Assembly (NCBI GenBank): GCA_000349905.1
Contig: KB722751.1
Coordinates: forward strand, 487,512 to 551,511
Direction of reading: 5' to 3'
Length of the DNA stretch: 64,000 bases
Origin: Volvariella volvacea V23
Lineage: Eukaryota; Basidiomycota; Agaricomycetes; Agaricales; Pluteaceae
Positions 34,322-46,789 of the stretch are shown here, piece by piece; positions within the stretch are counted from its first letter, which is position 1, and every line of letters begins with the position of its first letter. Below the pieces are notes generated by a model, which ran no database searches, was not told the DNA's origin, and was given only the letters and a program-made list of their open reading frames with translations. The translations under genes and the position numbers were made by a program.

Positions 34322-36801
34322 CTAGCAGATGAATTGGATGGTGACATCCATAGGATGAGAACTCGAGAGCTATAAAGAGAGGGCGTAGGTCAGTTATTAA
34401 AAAAAGAGCAGACGATTCAGGTTGAACGAACCTGTGGCTTTTGGCTATACTTTTCTTTCAAGATTTGACGTATGCTGTTGAGGAGTTCTTGGTAGCTCTG
34501 ATCAGGATTCGCGGCTGAGTAAAATTTACAGTGAGTCCAGTATTCACAATATGAATGGGATGAGATAACGCACAAAGCGAGCTCATGAATGCCTGCATAA
34601 GGAGAGCATTAATATCACCCAAATACATAGAGACCAAGAAAACTTGAGACTCACAAAGCTCATGGCACCAGTAGCCCTACCAGCTTCTTCTGTATCAGCA
34701 CTAGTCTGGGAATCCTTGCATCCACTCCAAGAAATAACATCTGCAGGGCTGGTCTTTGTCGCCTTTGCGATCTTGTCTGCTTTTTGTGAGCTTCCAGTGG
34801 CTGATTTGACGATTCCGACAGCAGATCTGAACACTCCGCCTAGATCTCCACGAGCGTAGGAGGACACGGCTCCGAGAAGACCTTGACCGACTTCGGCGGC
34901 AAGGTTGGGTTCTTTAATTTTACCTTCGGTGGAGTACTGGCAAACGCGGAGGGGTTGGGTTAACAGAGCACCACTGGGACAAGGGTGTAGAAACTTACGA
35001 TGTAGGGAAGGTCTAGATCCAGTGGTGAGAGTCAGGAGGTGGTTTGTGCCATTCGATTGAGACATACCAAGAGCAGATCCAGAGTGACAAGACTAGCAAT
35101 CAAGATTCAGATGCTTCAGTCACAGATTGCAGGGAAATCAAACATACGTCAAAAATGGCTGTCAAACGGCAACCAGGAGGGAGAGATTTAACCATTATAT
35201 CATGCATATGCTGGGTATTCATATTAGCCCTTTACTTGTTTCAAGTTATGCAACCAAACTCACATCATCTACGATGTGGCCATTCTCGCGGTGATCAACA
35301 GGGTAAATGACTGCAAAGAAAGTATTGTCAGCACGTCAGGTTATGATCGTAGCTCAGGTCACTAACCCTCATCGTATCCATCAGCCTCGTCACCATCGTG
35401 ATCCTTGGTCTGGCCACCATGTCCAGAATCTTGTTTGGTTTAGCTATGGTCACAAGCGTGCTATGGGTATACGTACAGTGGAAAAACAGTGAGTCGTCTG
35501 GAGCAGCATTCCTGACAAGCCATTGCATTCCGCGAATGATGTTGTCCCTAGTAGGGTGTTGGCGTGGATCCCCTGCGTCGTCCGTGAGCATCACAATGTC
35601 ACCTTCTCTATATCCGAAGTGGCCTAGGTGCGTAATAAGTTGCGGGGTTCAGAGAAGCAGGGGTGAGGTACTTACGGATGAGGAAGTTCTTGATGTTGTT
35701 GGCATCATTGATACATCCACGAAGTTCTCCATCTTGCCCAAAGTAGTTGATTCCAATCTGGTTGACTTTGAGTTGAATTGCAGCGCGAATAGTCCGAATC
35801 ATAGCTTACGCAAAGGGCCTTCTTCTTTCCAGTACATTGTGAATACTGGAATGACAGCTGCGTGTCCTGGTTGTTTTCATTCATGAAGTGGGGACCATAG
35901 TGTTGTGGTTGGGTGGGTACAGGATGTGCACCTAGGGCCACATTAGATGTGCATTTGATGAAGGCATATCATCACATACGATCTGCTGAATACCCCGATC
36001 TGAAGTCACGGTATTGCTGGCGGAAGGACTGCCCGGGGAAGCCACGGGATTGCGGGTGCTGTGGGGGTGGGCCACCACTTGGGCGGGGCGCACCATATCT
36101 GATGGACATGGGTAAGCAAACTTCTATCCTAGTTACAGGAAATCTCGTACTGATGGGCGCCAGGAGGAGGAGGGCCAGGGGGAGGGCCAGGACGAAGAGC
36201 GCCGGGTGGAGCGCCGGGAGGAGGTCCGTACGGGGGATGGTATCTAATCATTGCATATGAGCTGCGTCGGCACAACAGATGTAATCGGCTCGTACCCAGA
36301 GGGTGGCTGTCCGTAACTGCGCAAGAGTCAATCGGAAGTCGCTTGATTCTAGATAGGGCATACCTTGGAGCGCCGTGAGGAGGTGGATATCTAGTGATGT
36401 CCCGTTAAAGCACACAAGCGGTAGCGCTGCAAGATTGAACATACCCGGGGGGTGGTCCTTGGGGAGGTGCATACCTAGCAAGTAAGATTTGTTAGAATAG
36501 GAGCACGAATACAATGTGGATGTCGAAAGATGTTGTGTACGCGTAACAAGAAAGAGTGGCTTACCCGCCTGGACCGCCTGGGTGGTTGTATGGGTTCGGA
36601 GTGGGGAACCCTGGGGCTCCACCGCCATAACCACCACTACCGACAGTGAGAAGTGCCCTAGAACACGATAACAATGGAAGCTTACGGGGTTGGGAAACTA
36701 TGACACACGGGAGCCGAAATTAAGTATGGCTGGAGCTTGATCGATACAACGAGTACGTACGATGGTGGTCCTGAGCTTTGGTACTGATTATTTCCCCACA
36801 T
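34322..36801 (-). CDS. MCA1: Type I metacaspase with Pro/Gly/Tyr-rich prodomain
   Basis: A 465-residue cysteine protease from 19 exons: 36761-36801, 36565-36636, 36445-36474, 36364-36390, 36296-36316, 36151-36243, 35980-36098, 35810-35931, 35676-35757, 35477-35623, 35367-35429, 35264-35310, 35148-35210, 35068-35092, 34999-35012, 34936-34655, 34574-34592, 34432-34514, 34322-34369. It cleaves after Arg or Lys and acts in stress-induced death and protein quality control. The prodomain is a Pro/Gly/Tyr repeat (APPQGPPPGYPPPHGAP). The caspase fold begins at KKALCIGINYFGQDGELRG. The catalytic His is in YSGHGGQTKDHDGDE and the catalytic Cys in FDSCHSGSAL; both are intact. Exons 2-6 are all symmetric phase-2 exons. 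The C-terminus is SSSHPMDVTIQFIC. Confidence 0.93.
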
Positions 36802-37731
36802 CCAAGTGTCTTGTAGGAACTGGATAAGTCTGAGCGATGTGGACGACGGGGAGGAAGGAGGGTATCAGAGCGCTGGGTACGTTCAGGACCCAGAATCTTA
36901 TAAGCAGAGCCCAATATAGGCACAGCTGCACAGCCACCTGTATAGTGCTCGGCAACCTCGAGTTTGAGCGCGTTCCTGTCTGTTCTTGTCCATATCTTTC
37001 TCCCAACGGTGATACAACAGCTGCGCACCCAAAATGACTTGTCCATCCTGTTCCACCAATGCCGCATCAATCAATGGAAGCTGACTCGAGGTCCCTGCCG
37101 TTGCCGTCCAGCGGTTGCTATAAATTACGCTGGCTGTGCAAAATTGTCTCTACGCACAATGCTTCAAGGCTGTCCTTATTGAAGCTGGACTGCCACGGTC
37201 AATGAAGGGGTCGGGGCGGCTGGCTCACGCTCAGGTTGACCAACGTACATGCCTCGGGTGTAACGCCGACAAAACCTTCCTTGTGCAGGCCCGCCGTGTA
37301 TTTTTAGTCCGGCTGTACCTTGCACTATAGCTCTTTAGCCACTCTGAGCATCAGGAAGCCTATCTCTACGTAATCTTAACGAGCCCCATTCGTCTTGTTG
37401 GCGAGTCTTGCCCAATGTGAGATACTATCGAGGGGCTTTATGTGGGCGGTGGAACATCNNNNNNNNNNNNNNNNNNNNNNNNNNNNNNNNNNNNNNNNNN
37501 NNNNNNNNNNNNNNNNNNNNNNNNNNNNNNNNNNNNNNNNNNNNNNNNNNNNNNNNNNGGACCGCATCCTACCGCTATACATCCACGATTTATGATGCTC
37601 TGGTGCTTCTCGTGCGCCGGATGGTGAAGGTATGTTCCCCACATGACCCACACCTAATCCATCGGTCGCCGAAAATATGTCGATATAAAGCTGAGAAGCA
37701 AGGCGGGGGATCAGCTCCTCGAACCTTGCCC
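36802..37731. other. Intergenic between divergent metacaspase and sugar-transporter genes
   Basis: About 930 bp including a 100-N gap. It should hold both promoters. The readable parts show no gene; part of the sequence is missing, so an element in the gap cannot be excluded. Confidence 0.5.
37459..37558. other. Assembly gap of exactly 100 N
   Basis: One hundred unknown bases, the usual placeholder for a gap of unknown length. The distance between the flanking genes is therefore not reliable. Confidence 0.99.
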
Positions 37732-40700
37732 ATGGCCGGAGGTGCAGAACTTGGTGGCGGAACGCTCGCTGCAACACGTCGTAAGGCACTTGCAGGACAA
37801 TCGGGTTGGGTGCGTGGTTTTCTCAACCATTCGTCAGAATTATAAATATTTTTACAGGCCGGTTTGGTCCATAATCGCAAGGTCTTTGCTATCGCTGTTT
37901 TTGCATCACTCGGAGGATTGTAAGTGCCTGGTATTTTTCTGTTATCTCTGTGCACTCACCCCTGTCCTATAGGTTGTATGGTTAGTGAATTGTGGCTTCT
38001 TTTTGTGCAAACCTATACCAATTCATTCTAGGATACAACCAGGTAAGCCTAGAAAAGCATATCCAGGTTGATACAACATGCTAATGGATATCATCCAATC
38101 CAGGGTGTTTTCTCTGGTGTACTGGCGTAAGTGCGTCCAGGAATGCTTTGTCTGTGGTCTCACTCCGGACAGGATGTACTCCTTCGACACCCAGATGAGA
38201 TCAGCTGTTGAAAATGAGGCATCCAAAGGATGGCTAGTAGCTATTCTCGAACTCGGTGCATGGGTTGGTGTATTGTGCACAGGTGAGCAACCAGAGAATT
38301 AACACAACTGAGATAATGAACAGTTCTCTAGGATACCTCGCTGATAAGTTATCCCGTAAATACACGATCGTTACTGGTAAGAGTTTTGATCCTATCGATG
38401 TGGTTATAACATTTAACCATGCCGTAGCTGTCGTTGTGTTCTGCATTGGTGTGGTCGTACAAACGGCTGCAATGGAACCTTCATCGATCTATGGAGGTGC
38501 GGTCATCTCCGCTTCGGAGGAAGTGTGGTACTAAGATCTCCATACCCATAGGGCGTTTCGTAACTGGTTTGGGTGTCGGTTCGCTTAGCATGGCAGTCCC
38601 ACTGTATAACGCCGAGATCGCTCCTCCCGAGGTCAGAGGAAGCCTCGTTGCGCTACAACAGCTAGCCATCACCTTCGGCATCATGATATCATTCTGGATT
38701 GACTACGGTATGTGCACACCTGATCTACAGGCTGCCATATACTCATGTGGGGACAGGCACCAATTATATTGGCGGAACTGGTCCCGGACAGCATGAGGCT
38801 GCGTGGCGAATCCCATTGGGCCTGCAGCTCGTGCCTGCTGTTATCCTGGGAGTGGGTATCCTGTTCATGCCATTCTCACCTCGGTTAGTATTAGCAACAG
38901 CATTCTGGGTCCCCAACTGATCGATTAATATCTGGTAGTTGGCTAGTAAACCAAGGCCGAGACGAGGAGGCCCTGACTGTCCTGAGCAATGCTCGTGGTC
39001 TCCCTCGTGATCACGACCTCGTCCAGATTGAATTCTTGTCAGTGGACCAGGTCCCTGGCTTTAGAAACTGACTAATTCTTGTCTAGGGAAATAAAAGCAC
39101 AATACTTGTTTGAGAAAGAAACCTCAGAGCTAAAATTCCCTCTGTACCAGGATGGCTCATTTTCATCAAACTTCAAACTTGGTCTATATGACTACCTCAG
39201 TCTTCTCTCTAATCGAGGTTCGACTCAGTTGCGCATACCGAAAGCATTTCTACTCACGACATTTTTAGATCTCCTCTATAGAGTGGCCGTCGGCACTCTG
39301 TCAGTGTATTGCTTCGTTCAGCTGGTTAATGCTTCTGACTTTGCTCAGAACTATGTTCTTCCAGCAATGGAGTAAGTACGATGTGCATCGGAGCAGATAG
39401 CATTCTGACCATTTACAGCGGGTGTCAATGCCATTTTGTACTACGCACCCAGCATTTTCAATGCTTTGGGTTTAACTGGAAACACCATTTCACTTCTTGC
39501 CACTGGTGTAGTTGGCATTGCGTACGTTCGCTTTCGCTTGACTTATCAAATTATAGCTCTGACTGGTCACCCCAAGCATGTTCCTTTCCACTATCCCTGC
39601 TGTAATCTGGGTCGATAAAGTCGGTCGTAAACCTGTACTAGTCTCTGGTGCTTTCTTGATGGCGACGTTAGTGCACTTCGTTACTCAAACCTCGCCTACT
39701 CACATTTCATATAGCTGCCATATCATTGTAGCAATTCTGACCGGGCTTTACAACAAGTCATGGCACTCGTAAGTGCATCCGTGATCATTCATCCGTTGAG
39801 ATGGAGTTTGACATCCTTCTGCAGTCATATGGGTACGTATTTGTGACTGAGGTGCCCCTATGAACTCAACCTGGCGTAGCGGCTGGATGGGTTGCTTGTG
39901 TGTTCGTCTGGATTTTCTCCGTTGGTGCGTATTCTCTTCCTTAAAAACCCAAGTATTGACGCAAAACTGCTCGTCAAGGCTTCGGCTACAGTTGGGGTAT
40001 GTCAGCCGAAATCATCTTTCATGAATTTAGTTGCCCATGTATCGAACAGGTCCTTGCGCATGGATTTTGGTCGCAGAGGTTAGTACACGTAATAATACTA
40101 CGTCCACTTCGTATAATGTTCCCAAACAACCAAGATTTGGCCACTGAGCGTCCGAGGAAAGGGGCTGTCAATAGCTGCATCTTCCAATTGGGTATGTACA
40201 ATAAATAATCCCGTTGAGTTTACCCCCTGAACAGCCCGACAGATGAACAATTTCATCGGTATTTCATTTTTCATCCACATAGCACTCTAACCATTGATGT
40301 CAATACCTTCTCCTAGTTGGCCAGGTAAGGACATCCAGTTGTGGAGATACTACACGAGGCTAAGCCCTTTGTCAACCCAGGTTACTCCTATCATGATGGA
40401 GCACCTCGGATTTGGGACCTTTGTGTTCTTCGGAGTAAGCTTCCCTTGTTTTCGCGACGCGCTTCCCTGTTCACCGTCATCTAGACGTTCTCTTTTCTTG
40501 GAGGTCTATTCATCCTGTTCTTTGTGCGTAGTTTCGACCTTTAGTATTTTCAATTCTCTGATTTCTTCTCTTTTAGGTGCCCGAAACAAAAGGTCTTAAC
40601 ATCTATAAAGCATTAATACCGGGCTAACAATTATACTGCTGTCTTGTAGGCTTAACGCTGGAAGAGATGGACGACGTCTTTGGAAGTGGGACTGGAATGG

Positions 40701-40825
40701 CTGTTGCAGATCAAAGGCGACAGGAAGCAATTTACCGCAGACTTGGCCTTATCCAAGACTTGCCAGACGTGAAAAGGACGAGCGACGAGAAGATTGAAAC
40801 CTCAGAGCATGAACACGCGACTTGA
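37732..40825 (+). CDS. MFS sugar (hexose-type) transporter in 28 exons
   Basis: A 563-residue sugar porter. Exons: 37732-37809, 37858-37919, 37973-37980, 38032-38042, 38104-38126, 38173-38282, 38332-38376, 38428-38496, 38552-38707, 38757-38883, 38939-39037, 39087-39217, 39269-39305, 39349-39371, 39419-39521, 39577-39666, 39715-39768, 39825-39832, 39880-39924, 39979-39996, 40050-40078, 40135-40191, 40243-40258, 40317-40324, 40381-40434, 40485-40523, 40577-40592, 40650-40825. Sugar-porter signatures are complete: [76 protein letters not shown] and [16 protein letters not shown]. It should import hexoses at the plasma membrane by proton symport. Four exons are 8, 11, 8 and 8 nt. Frame closes exactly over all 28. 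Confidence 0.92.
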
Positions 40826-41102
40826 AGATGGTCTCACTAAGGGATCTCATGATTACGACACTGATCATGACGTTAGCTATAACGATACCTGACGTGTATT
40901 TGTATCTTGTTCTTAGTATCTCATAACTTCGCTTTCAATGGCACTTCTTCTGAAATGTTTTTCTTGTATTCGAGCATACCATGGCATCTCCAATCTTTCT
41001 TGACCCAGGGCTTCTGCGAGTCACCTCCCACGTGGCCGAGGGTGGGAACCACGCGTCCACCCAATCAATTTCGCACGAGCGCGTTTAAGTAGTCGTTCTG
41101 AT

Positions 41103-44100
41103 ATGCCGGACCCACCACACTTGCCAGTGGCAGAAGCAATATCGTCGACACAGAATCATGCATTCCTCACCAGTCTCAACGTGAACCAGCTCAAAGGTAT
41201 TGCTGTCGCGTAATGCTGCTCATCTCCAAGCTTAATGCCTTCTCAAGCTGTCAAGCACCCACCATCCACACCGTTGCAAATATTGGCCGGCCCTGGAAGT
41301 GGCAAGACCAAGGTGCTTTACGTCATTACCTCCACTATGGGGGCCAACAATTTACTTTGGACTAGGTGCTTACATCAAGAATTGCATACTTGATCCTGGC
41401 GCACGGCATCCCACCCAATGCTATCTGTGCAGTAACCTTCACCAATAAGGCCGCTACGGAAATGCGCGAAAGGTTGACGAAGCTCATTGGCCACGAGCAA
41501 ACGTCTGCACTCCGGATGGGGACATTTCACTCCTTATGTGCCATGTTCTTACGGAAGCATGCGAAAGCTGTGGGGTTACGGCCGAATTTCACCATTTGTG
41601 ACGCCGATGAGAGGTGAGTGTGGAAGTATCAAATCGAAGAGGGGCAACTGACTCCTCTGAATAGTAAAAAGCATATTGGGTCCTTCCTCAAGGCATACAA
41701 GGAGCTTTTAAAAGCAAATGAGTGGAACCTAAGGGAGGGGGACGTGGCGTCGGCAATATCTAATGCGAAGGCTAAGGGGATATTGGCTGAGGATATGCTT
41801 ACAGCGGCAAAGAAGAAGAAGGTTGAAGCAGACAAGGCAAATGGACAGAGTGACGCGCAAAATGGTGCTCCGGCAACAGAGTCCACCAGCGTCGATTTGA
41901 TCATTGCCAGGATCTACGATCAATACGAGCAGCTGTTGAAGCGGAATAATACGCTGGATTTTGACGACCTCTTGATTCACGGGACTGATTTGTTCAAAAG
42001 ACACAACCCAGCTGTTAACTGGTGCCAGCATATCTTGGTTGACGAATTGTCTGTACCATTATTTTTCAACACCGCCGCATTTACTCAGAATACTCTGGCA
42101 GCCAAGATACTAACGCAATCCAGTATGAGCTCATGGCAGCTTTTGCGAACAGAAACCATGTATCCGTTGTTGGAGACCCTGATCAATCAAGTATGTACCA
42201 CGAGCCATACCAACCACGGTGTTGACCTCTCTTTAGTCTACGGGTGGAGGTCAGCCGATCCCCAGAACATGGCCAGAATGCAAGAAGGTGAGTGTAACAT
42301 CTATTGACGCGTAAGTTCCGGTTCATAAATGAACACAGATTTTCCTAACATGCAGCATATCTACCTCGAGGAAAACTACCGATCTACTGGCTCCATTCTG
42401 GCTGCTAGCTTGGCGATTGTCGAGCAAGGTAAGGACAACGGGCCCTTGATTTATACGGGAGTTCACTCGTCCCGTAGACAAAAGCAGAATTAAGAAGTCC
42501 CTTTACACTTCTCACCCCGCTGGTCGTCTACCGTGTCTTACCTCATTCCCCAACGAGCGAGATGAAGCCGGCTTTATTGCAATGGAAATCCGACGAGTGG
42601 TGGCGCATATGGGTGGCATGCTAAACTATGGGGATTTTGCAATCCTACGTGAGTCTTACGCGTCTATTTCGGGTCACATCGTAACGCTAGTTCAGTCCGC
42701 TACAATGCACTATCACGAACGGTCGAAAACGCGCTGCAGAAGGAGGGAATACCCAGTCGTATTCTTGGGGGTGTCAGGTTCTTTGAACGTGCAGAGGTAC
42801 GCTTCTTCTGTGTTTTATCTAATTTAGACCCTTACGGTGCTATCAGATTAAAGATGTACTTGCTTTCCTTCATGTCATTGATAATCCTCGGTATGATCCT
42901 GGAGTTACGCGAATCATCAACATTCCTAGTCGTGGTATTGGTGACAAGGTAGCTCCTAAGACCGCCTGATTGTGAAGTGTCATTCTAACTTAAACAAGTC
43001 CATCGCCGAACTTGCAGCCAGGGCGGAACGTACCAAACTCTCGCTTTTTGAGGTTATTGAGGCGATTTCGAAAGGAGATCAACCAGACATCAAGCCTGCA
43101 ATTAAGGGAAAGATTGCTCGTTTCCTCGAGACCATTCAGGGACTACGAGAGGAGGCACAGAAGGTAATTTAAACACTTGTTACATCAGTATCATTGTACC
43201 CGGATTCATGGGCTTATACAGGGTGCTACGCCCGCAGAGCTAATTCGCCATGTGACTGAGCGAATCGGATATGCGGAGCATTTGATGAGGACAGACCCAG
43301 ACTTCCATGACAGGTGGGAGAATGTCAAGGAATTGATAACCTTTGCGAGCGAGTTCAACGCCAGTGAGATGGCTCTAGTCCTTGAAGGTGCTGAAGAGGA
43401 TCCAGAAGATTCTATGAGGTAGGTTATTGCTTATTCCGTTAGTGTTCCAAAAAATGACTAGACTCAAAGCAACACGCCCCTGCGACTATTCCTTCAAACA
43501 TCGATGTTATCCTCCGAGGGTGATCGACCAGAGAAAGAAGCCGAGGCTAAAGGGGTATGATGTGCTGCAATGCAATGAATTAAGAGTAAGCTGACAAGCA
43601 GGCTCCAGAAAGTCACTATCACTACCTGTCACGCAGCAAAAGGCTTGGAATGGCCTGTCGTAATGATCCCTGCGGGTAGGTATCATCGTGTATATAACTA
43701 GTTCCTTGACCTGACAAATTCTGGCAGTTGAGAAAGGAACCTTCCCTATCTATCGTTCAGATGACACAGAGGAAGAAAGGCAAGTCCAGTCACTTGTCAT
43801 CAATATTTTTTCGTGTATAACAACTCGTTTATAGGCGTCTGTTATATGTTGCCTGCACCCGTGCCCAAGGATTCTTATACTTGTCCTATGTGAGGCAGCG
43901 GAAGTCAGCAGGGGAGACCAAGACAAAAGAACTCTCAGATTTTATACCCAGATCCTTAATCACGGATAATGACAAGGTAGTAAGCATTGGATCAAGTCTT
44001 GCGTTGCAAATTGCTAAGCTTGCCTTCAGCCTGTTTTCACCAAAGAGTTCCCCCTCTTTTCTACCAAAGACGTGAATGACACTGCCGCTGTACTGAGGAG

Positions 44101-44642
44101 ATCAGCCCCTACCGAGGAGGAAACAAAACGACAGATATCAGAATGGCAAGCTCATTCTTAACGCAGAATTCATCAGTCGACTCACCCTCAGGAGCTAGGA
44201 TGAGCAAGTATCGCCCAAAGTTCTTGGAATACTCACTACAGCAGCACGTTGCACTTGATATTCCAACTCCACCTTCTAGTCAAGGTCAGCATCTATCCAA
44301 ATTTGACTGGAAGCTGAGTGCCAAGTTTGAGCAGGTTCTGGGTCCAGCACTTATGTATCCCCCGCTGGCTTTGTACGCAGTAGTGGAAAGCCCATTGGAA
44401 TAGCAACATCGCACACATTTACGCCATCAAATCAAAGTATACCAGGTCGGTCATTTGGCCGCGCATACACCGCACCCCAGCAAACATTCTCATCCCCTGG
44501 TACGTATACGGCACCGACAAGAACGGCACCTGCACCATTGCCAACGCCAGCTATACCAACTACGGAACCAGGAAAACGGAGATTAGGAATGGGAAGAGGA
44601 ACAATTGGATATCCCAACAAGAAATTCAAGCCACCGACGTAG
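41103..44642 (+). CDS. SRS2: SRS2/UvrD-type superfamily 1 3'-5' DNA helicase
   Basis: An 871-residue helicase. Exons: 41103-41196, 41248-41312, 41366-41613, 41665-42048, 42102-42190, 42237-42287, 42339-42428, 42478-42648, 42696-42796, 42847-42948, 42999-43163, 43222-43418, 43470-43554, 43609-43675, 43728-43779, 43835-43979, 44030-44145, 44199-44284, 44335-44642. All SF1A motifs occur: LAGPGSGKTKVLTSR (Walker A), FTNKAATEMRERL, RMGTFHSLC, VDEFQDTN (Walker B), VVGDPDQSIYGWRSA, EENYRSTGSI, TCHAAKGLEWPVV and YVACTRAQG. Yeast Srs2 strips Rad51 from single-stranded DNA and limits recombination; that role is inferred. The tail is Pro/Thr-rich and basic (GKRRLGMGRGTIGYPNKKF). Introns at 43780-43834 and 44146-44198 are GC-AG. 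It is shorter than yeast Srs2 (1174 residues). Confidence 0.9.
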
Positions 44643-45556
44643 ACGCAAATCGATATTGAACACCGTAACATAATTTTGTACAAGTATCTAGTATCGTATG
44701 CAGCCTTGTAATGCTACTGAACGCTAATGGACTCATGCTTGCTCTGGATGGTGTGCGGCCTGCAAAGGTATATTAGCCCAAGGATTTGAGGTGGAGAGTC
44801 ATAATGGATCAGAAGTCAAAAGGATCCCCAGTGAGGAGGTCGGTAGTCTAACATGCACTTGTGACTCTGGCACGAGGCCCATCACGAAGATCAAGGAAAT
44901 GGAAATGAGGTACTCACAGTGCATAGCCTGGTGTTGGCTTGTTCGGGTCAGTATGAACACTGGAGGAAGTGAGAAAAAGCACAATGCATTGATTACATAA
45001 CCCAATTCACGTGAAGGAAACCTTGTGGACTGCCTCATGGAGACAATGAGGCATTGTTGCGTTGTGCGCTCACCAACAGCATCAGTTTGACAGCCATAAC
45101 GCTTGTCTGATCAACCTGACTGCCTTTCGTGGTCTGGTTATTCTCTGGGTAAAAGCTTGCTATAATTCTGGCAATTATTGGCCATGGATATGACGTTCAG
45201 GATGGGGTCACAAGCCCAGTGGACGTACCAGCGCTTGTGATCATCGCATTGTGGTAAGCCGTATATTAACATCACCTGCATCATTCCTTTCAATCTAGCC
45301 GATATCTCCGTATCCTGGCGAGGTTGTCCCGACCTCCAAGCCTTGCCTTTTACCTCACGGACGCCACAAGGCAACCCCCCAACACAAGCTATTGCTTGAT
45401 ATATTAGAAGCCCCGGGTTTTCCTGCATCATTGACCTCTAAGTGACAAATTTCTTACCTTCGATTCTCGTCTAAATTATACTTCGATCTCCCCTCCAATC
45501 CCCTTGTATCAAATCACCCATCGCCTAAATAGCCTACCCTATAATTACTCATCGGG
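44643..45556. other. Intergenic, about 0.9 kb
   Basis: No gene supported. Just before the downstream ATG, roughly 45487-45515, lies a pyrimidine-rich stretch that probably belongs to the promoter or leader of the Hsp20-like gene. Open frames on both strands have no motif. Confidence 0.5.
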
Positions 45557-46537
45557 ATGCGAAAACATGCCCCGCAAGCGGTGTCACGAAGGGATGGTGT
45601 CAACACCGGAGTAAAGGACAAATACATCCCTTCTCCTGTTACTCCAGCAGTAACTGGAATTGTTTATCCCTCCCCAGTCGACGCGCCACCGCTGCCAACA
45701 CCTCCACCAAGTACCAGCATGATGTCCAAAGAGCCCACCCGAAATCGGTCCTTTCGCTCCTCCCCCAACAACACAAACTCGTCATCCTACCAATCACATC
45801 AACCACTACCCAGCAGTCAGCAAAGGGTAGAAATGTCGTCCAACGAGGATTTCCCCGAGACCCCACCTGACAATGGGCTGGATCAACTGTGGGGAAAGAT
45901 TCGCAACCAAAAGTCTTTAAAGATGGCCAAGGAGCCTTCGAAGGTCCAATCACTCGAAGAAGCGCTGGGTCAACTCCACATTGACACGCAAGAAGCCGAC
46001 TACTATGAGAGCCCCCCGCGCGAGAACCTCACGCGACAAAAGTCAATGTGAGTGTTGCGTTTGTTCTTTCAACCACTGCGCCTCTTTCTTTTGTGGCCTT
46101 CATTGGGTTCTGACTATTGTCCCCCCTTCCCCCTTCTTTCAGAACATCATTCCGCGAGTCCACAGACGGCCATTCGATAGTCGCCACGTTTGCGATGCCT
46201 GAGAGCGTCAACAAACAAGACGTACACGTCAGTTTCCGAAGGGACCGACTCGTCGTAACTTGGGAAACATATGAAGTGGCAGAATGGGAAGAGGATGGAC
46301 AAGTAATCGTCGAAAGATTGATACATAATTTCCATAGGACGTTACCATTGCCTGAGGGCACCAAGGTTCGTTATTGGTTATTTCGTCCTCGTGCTGGCAA
46401 AGTTGTTGATTCGCCCGCATGTTCATCAGCTGGACGAGATTTATTGCTCGATGCGCGACCATCGTCTTACCCTCCGATACCCAAATATGCGGTGCATTAG
46501 AGTCGACGGTAAGTCGAAAACCGGAGGACGCGGTTGA
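45557..46537 (+). CDS. Hsp20/alpha-crystallin-domain protein with long disordered N-terminus
   Basis: A 273-residue protein from exons 45557-46047, 46143-46365 and 46430-46537. The first ~165 residues are Ser/Pro/Asn-rich and probably disordered, ending in a short helical region (SLEEALGQLHID). The rest reads as an alpha-crystallin domain: SIVATFAMPESVNKQDVHVS, DRLVVTWE, IHNFHRTLPLPEGTKLDEIY and MRDHRLTLRYPN. Small heat-shock proteins hold unfolded proteins as oligomers. The usual C-terminal I-x-I/V motif is not obvious; the protein ends RVDGKSKTGGRG. The GGT-AAG at the end could be a donor, and an alternative splice would give a hydrophobic tail, but I prefer the simple stop. The second intron uses a GTTCG donor. 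Confidence 0.75.
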
Positions 46538-46789
46538 TCGCCATCCGCCAGTGTTCGCATTTTCCTACATTAGCATCTCCTTTTTCTGCATCGATATTTT
46601 ATATTTAACCTGGTGGTACTTCACAACATCTGTACATTAACAACCGAGTTACGACTGATCACGACTATACACTGGTTTGGATTTTTAATATTGTGAGCGG
46701 ATAGGAATCAATAATTTAATATTGCTACAGTTCTATTCCGTCCATGATGCGATGTGGAATAATGATTATAGTCCGAAATAATGATGCTT

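Noticed and set aside
36720..37330. Several open frames near the assembly gap
   Set aside because: Composition and lack of motifs suggest chance; part overlaps the metacaspase first exon in antisense.
44030..44403. Frameshifts in the C-terminal part of the helicase
   Set aside because: A GC-AG intron (44146-44198) and a GT-AG intron (44285-44334) join the three frames with no indel.
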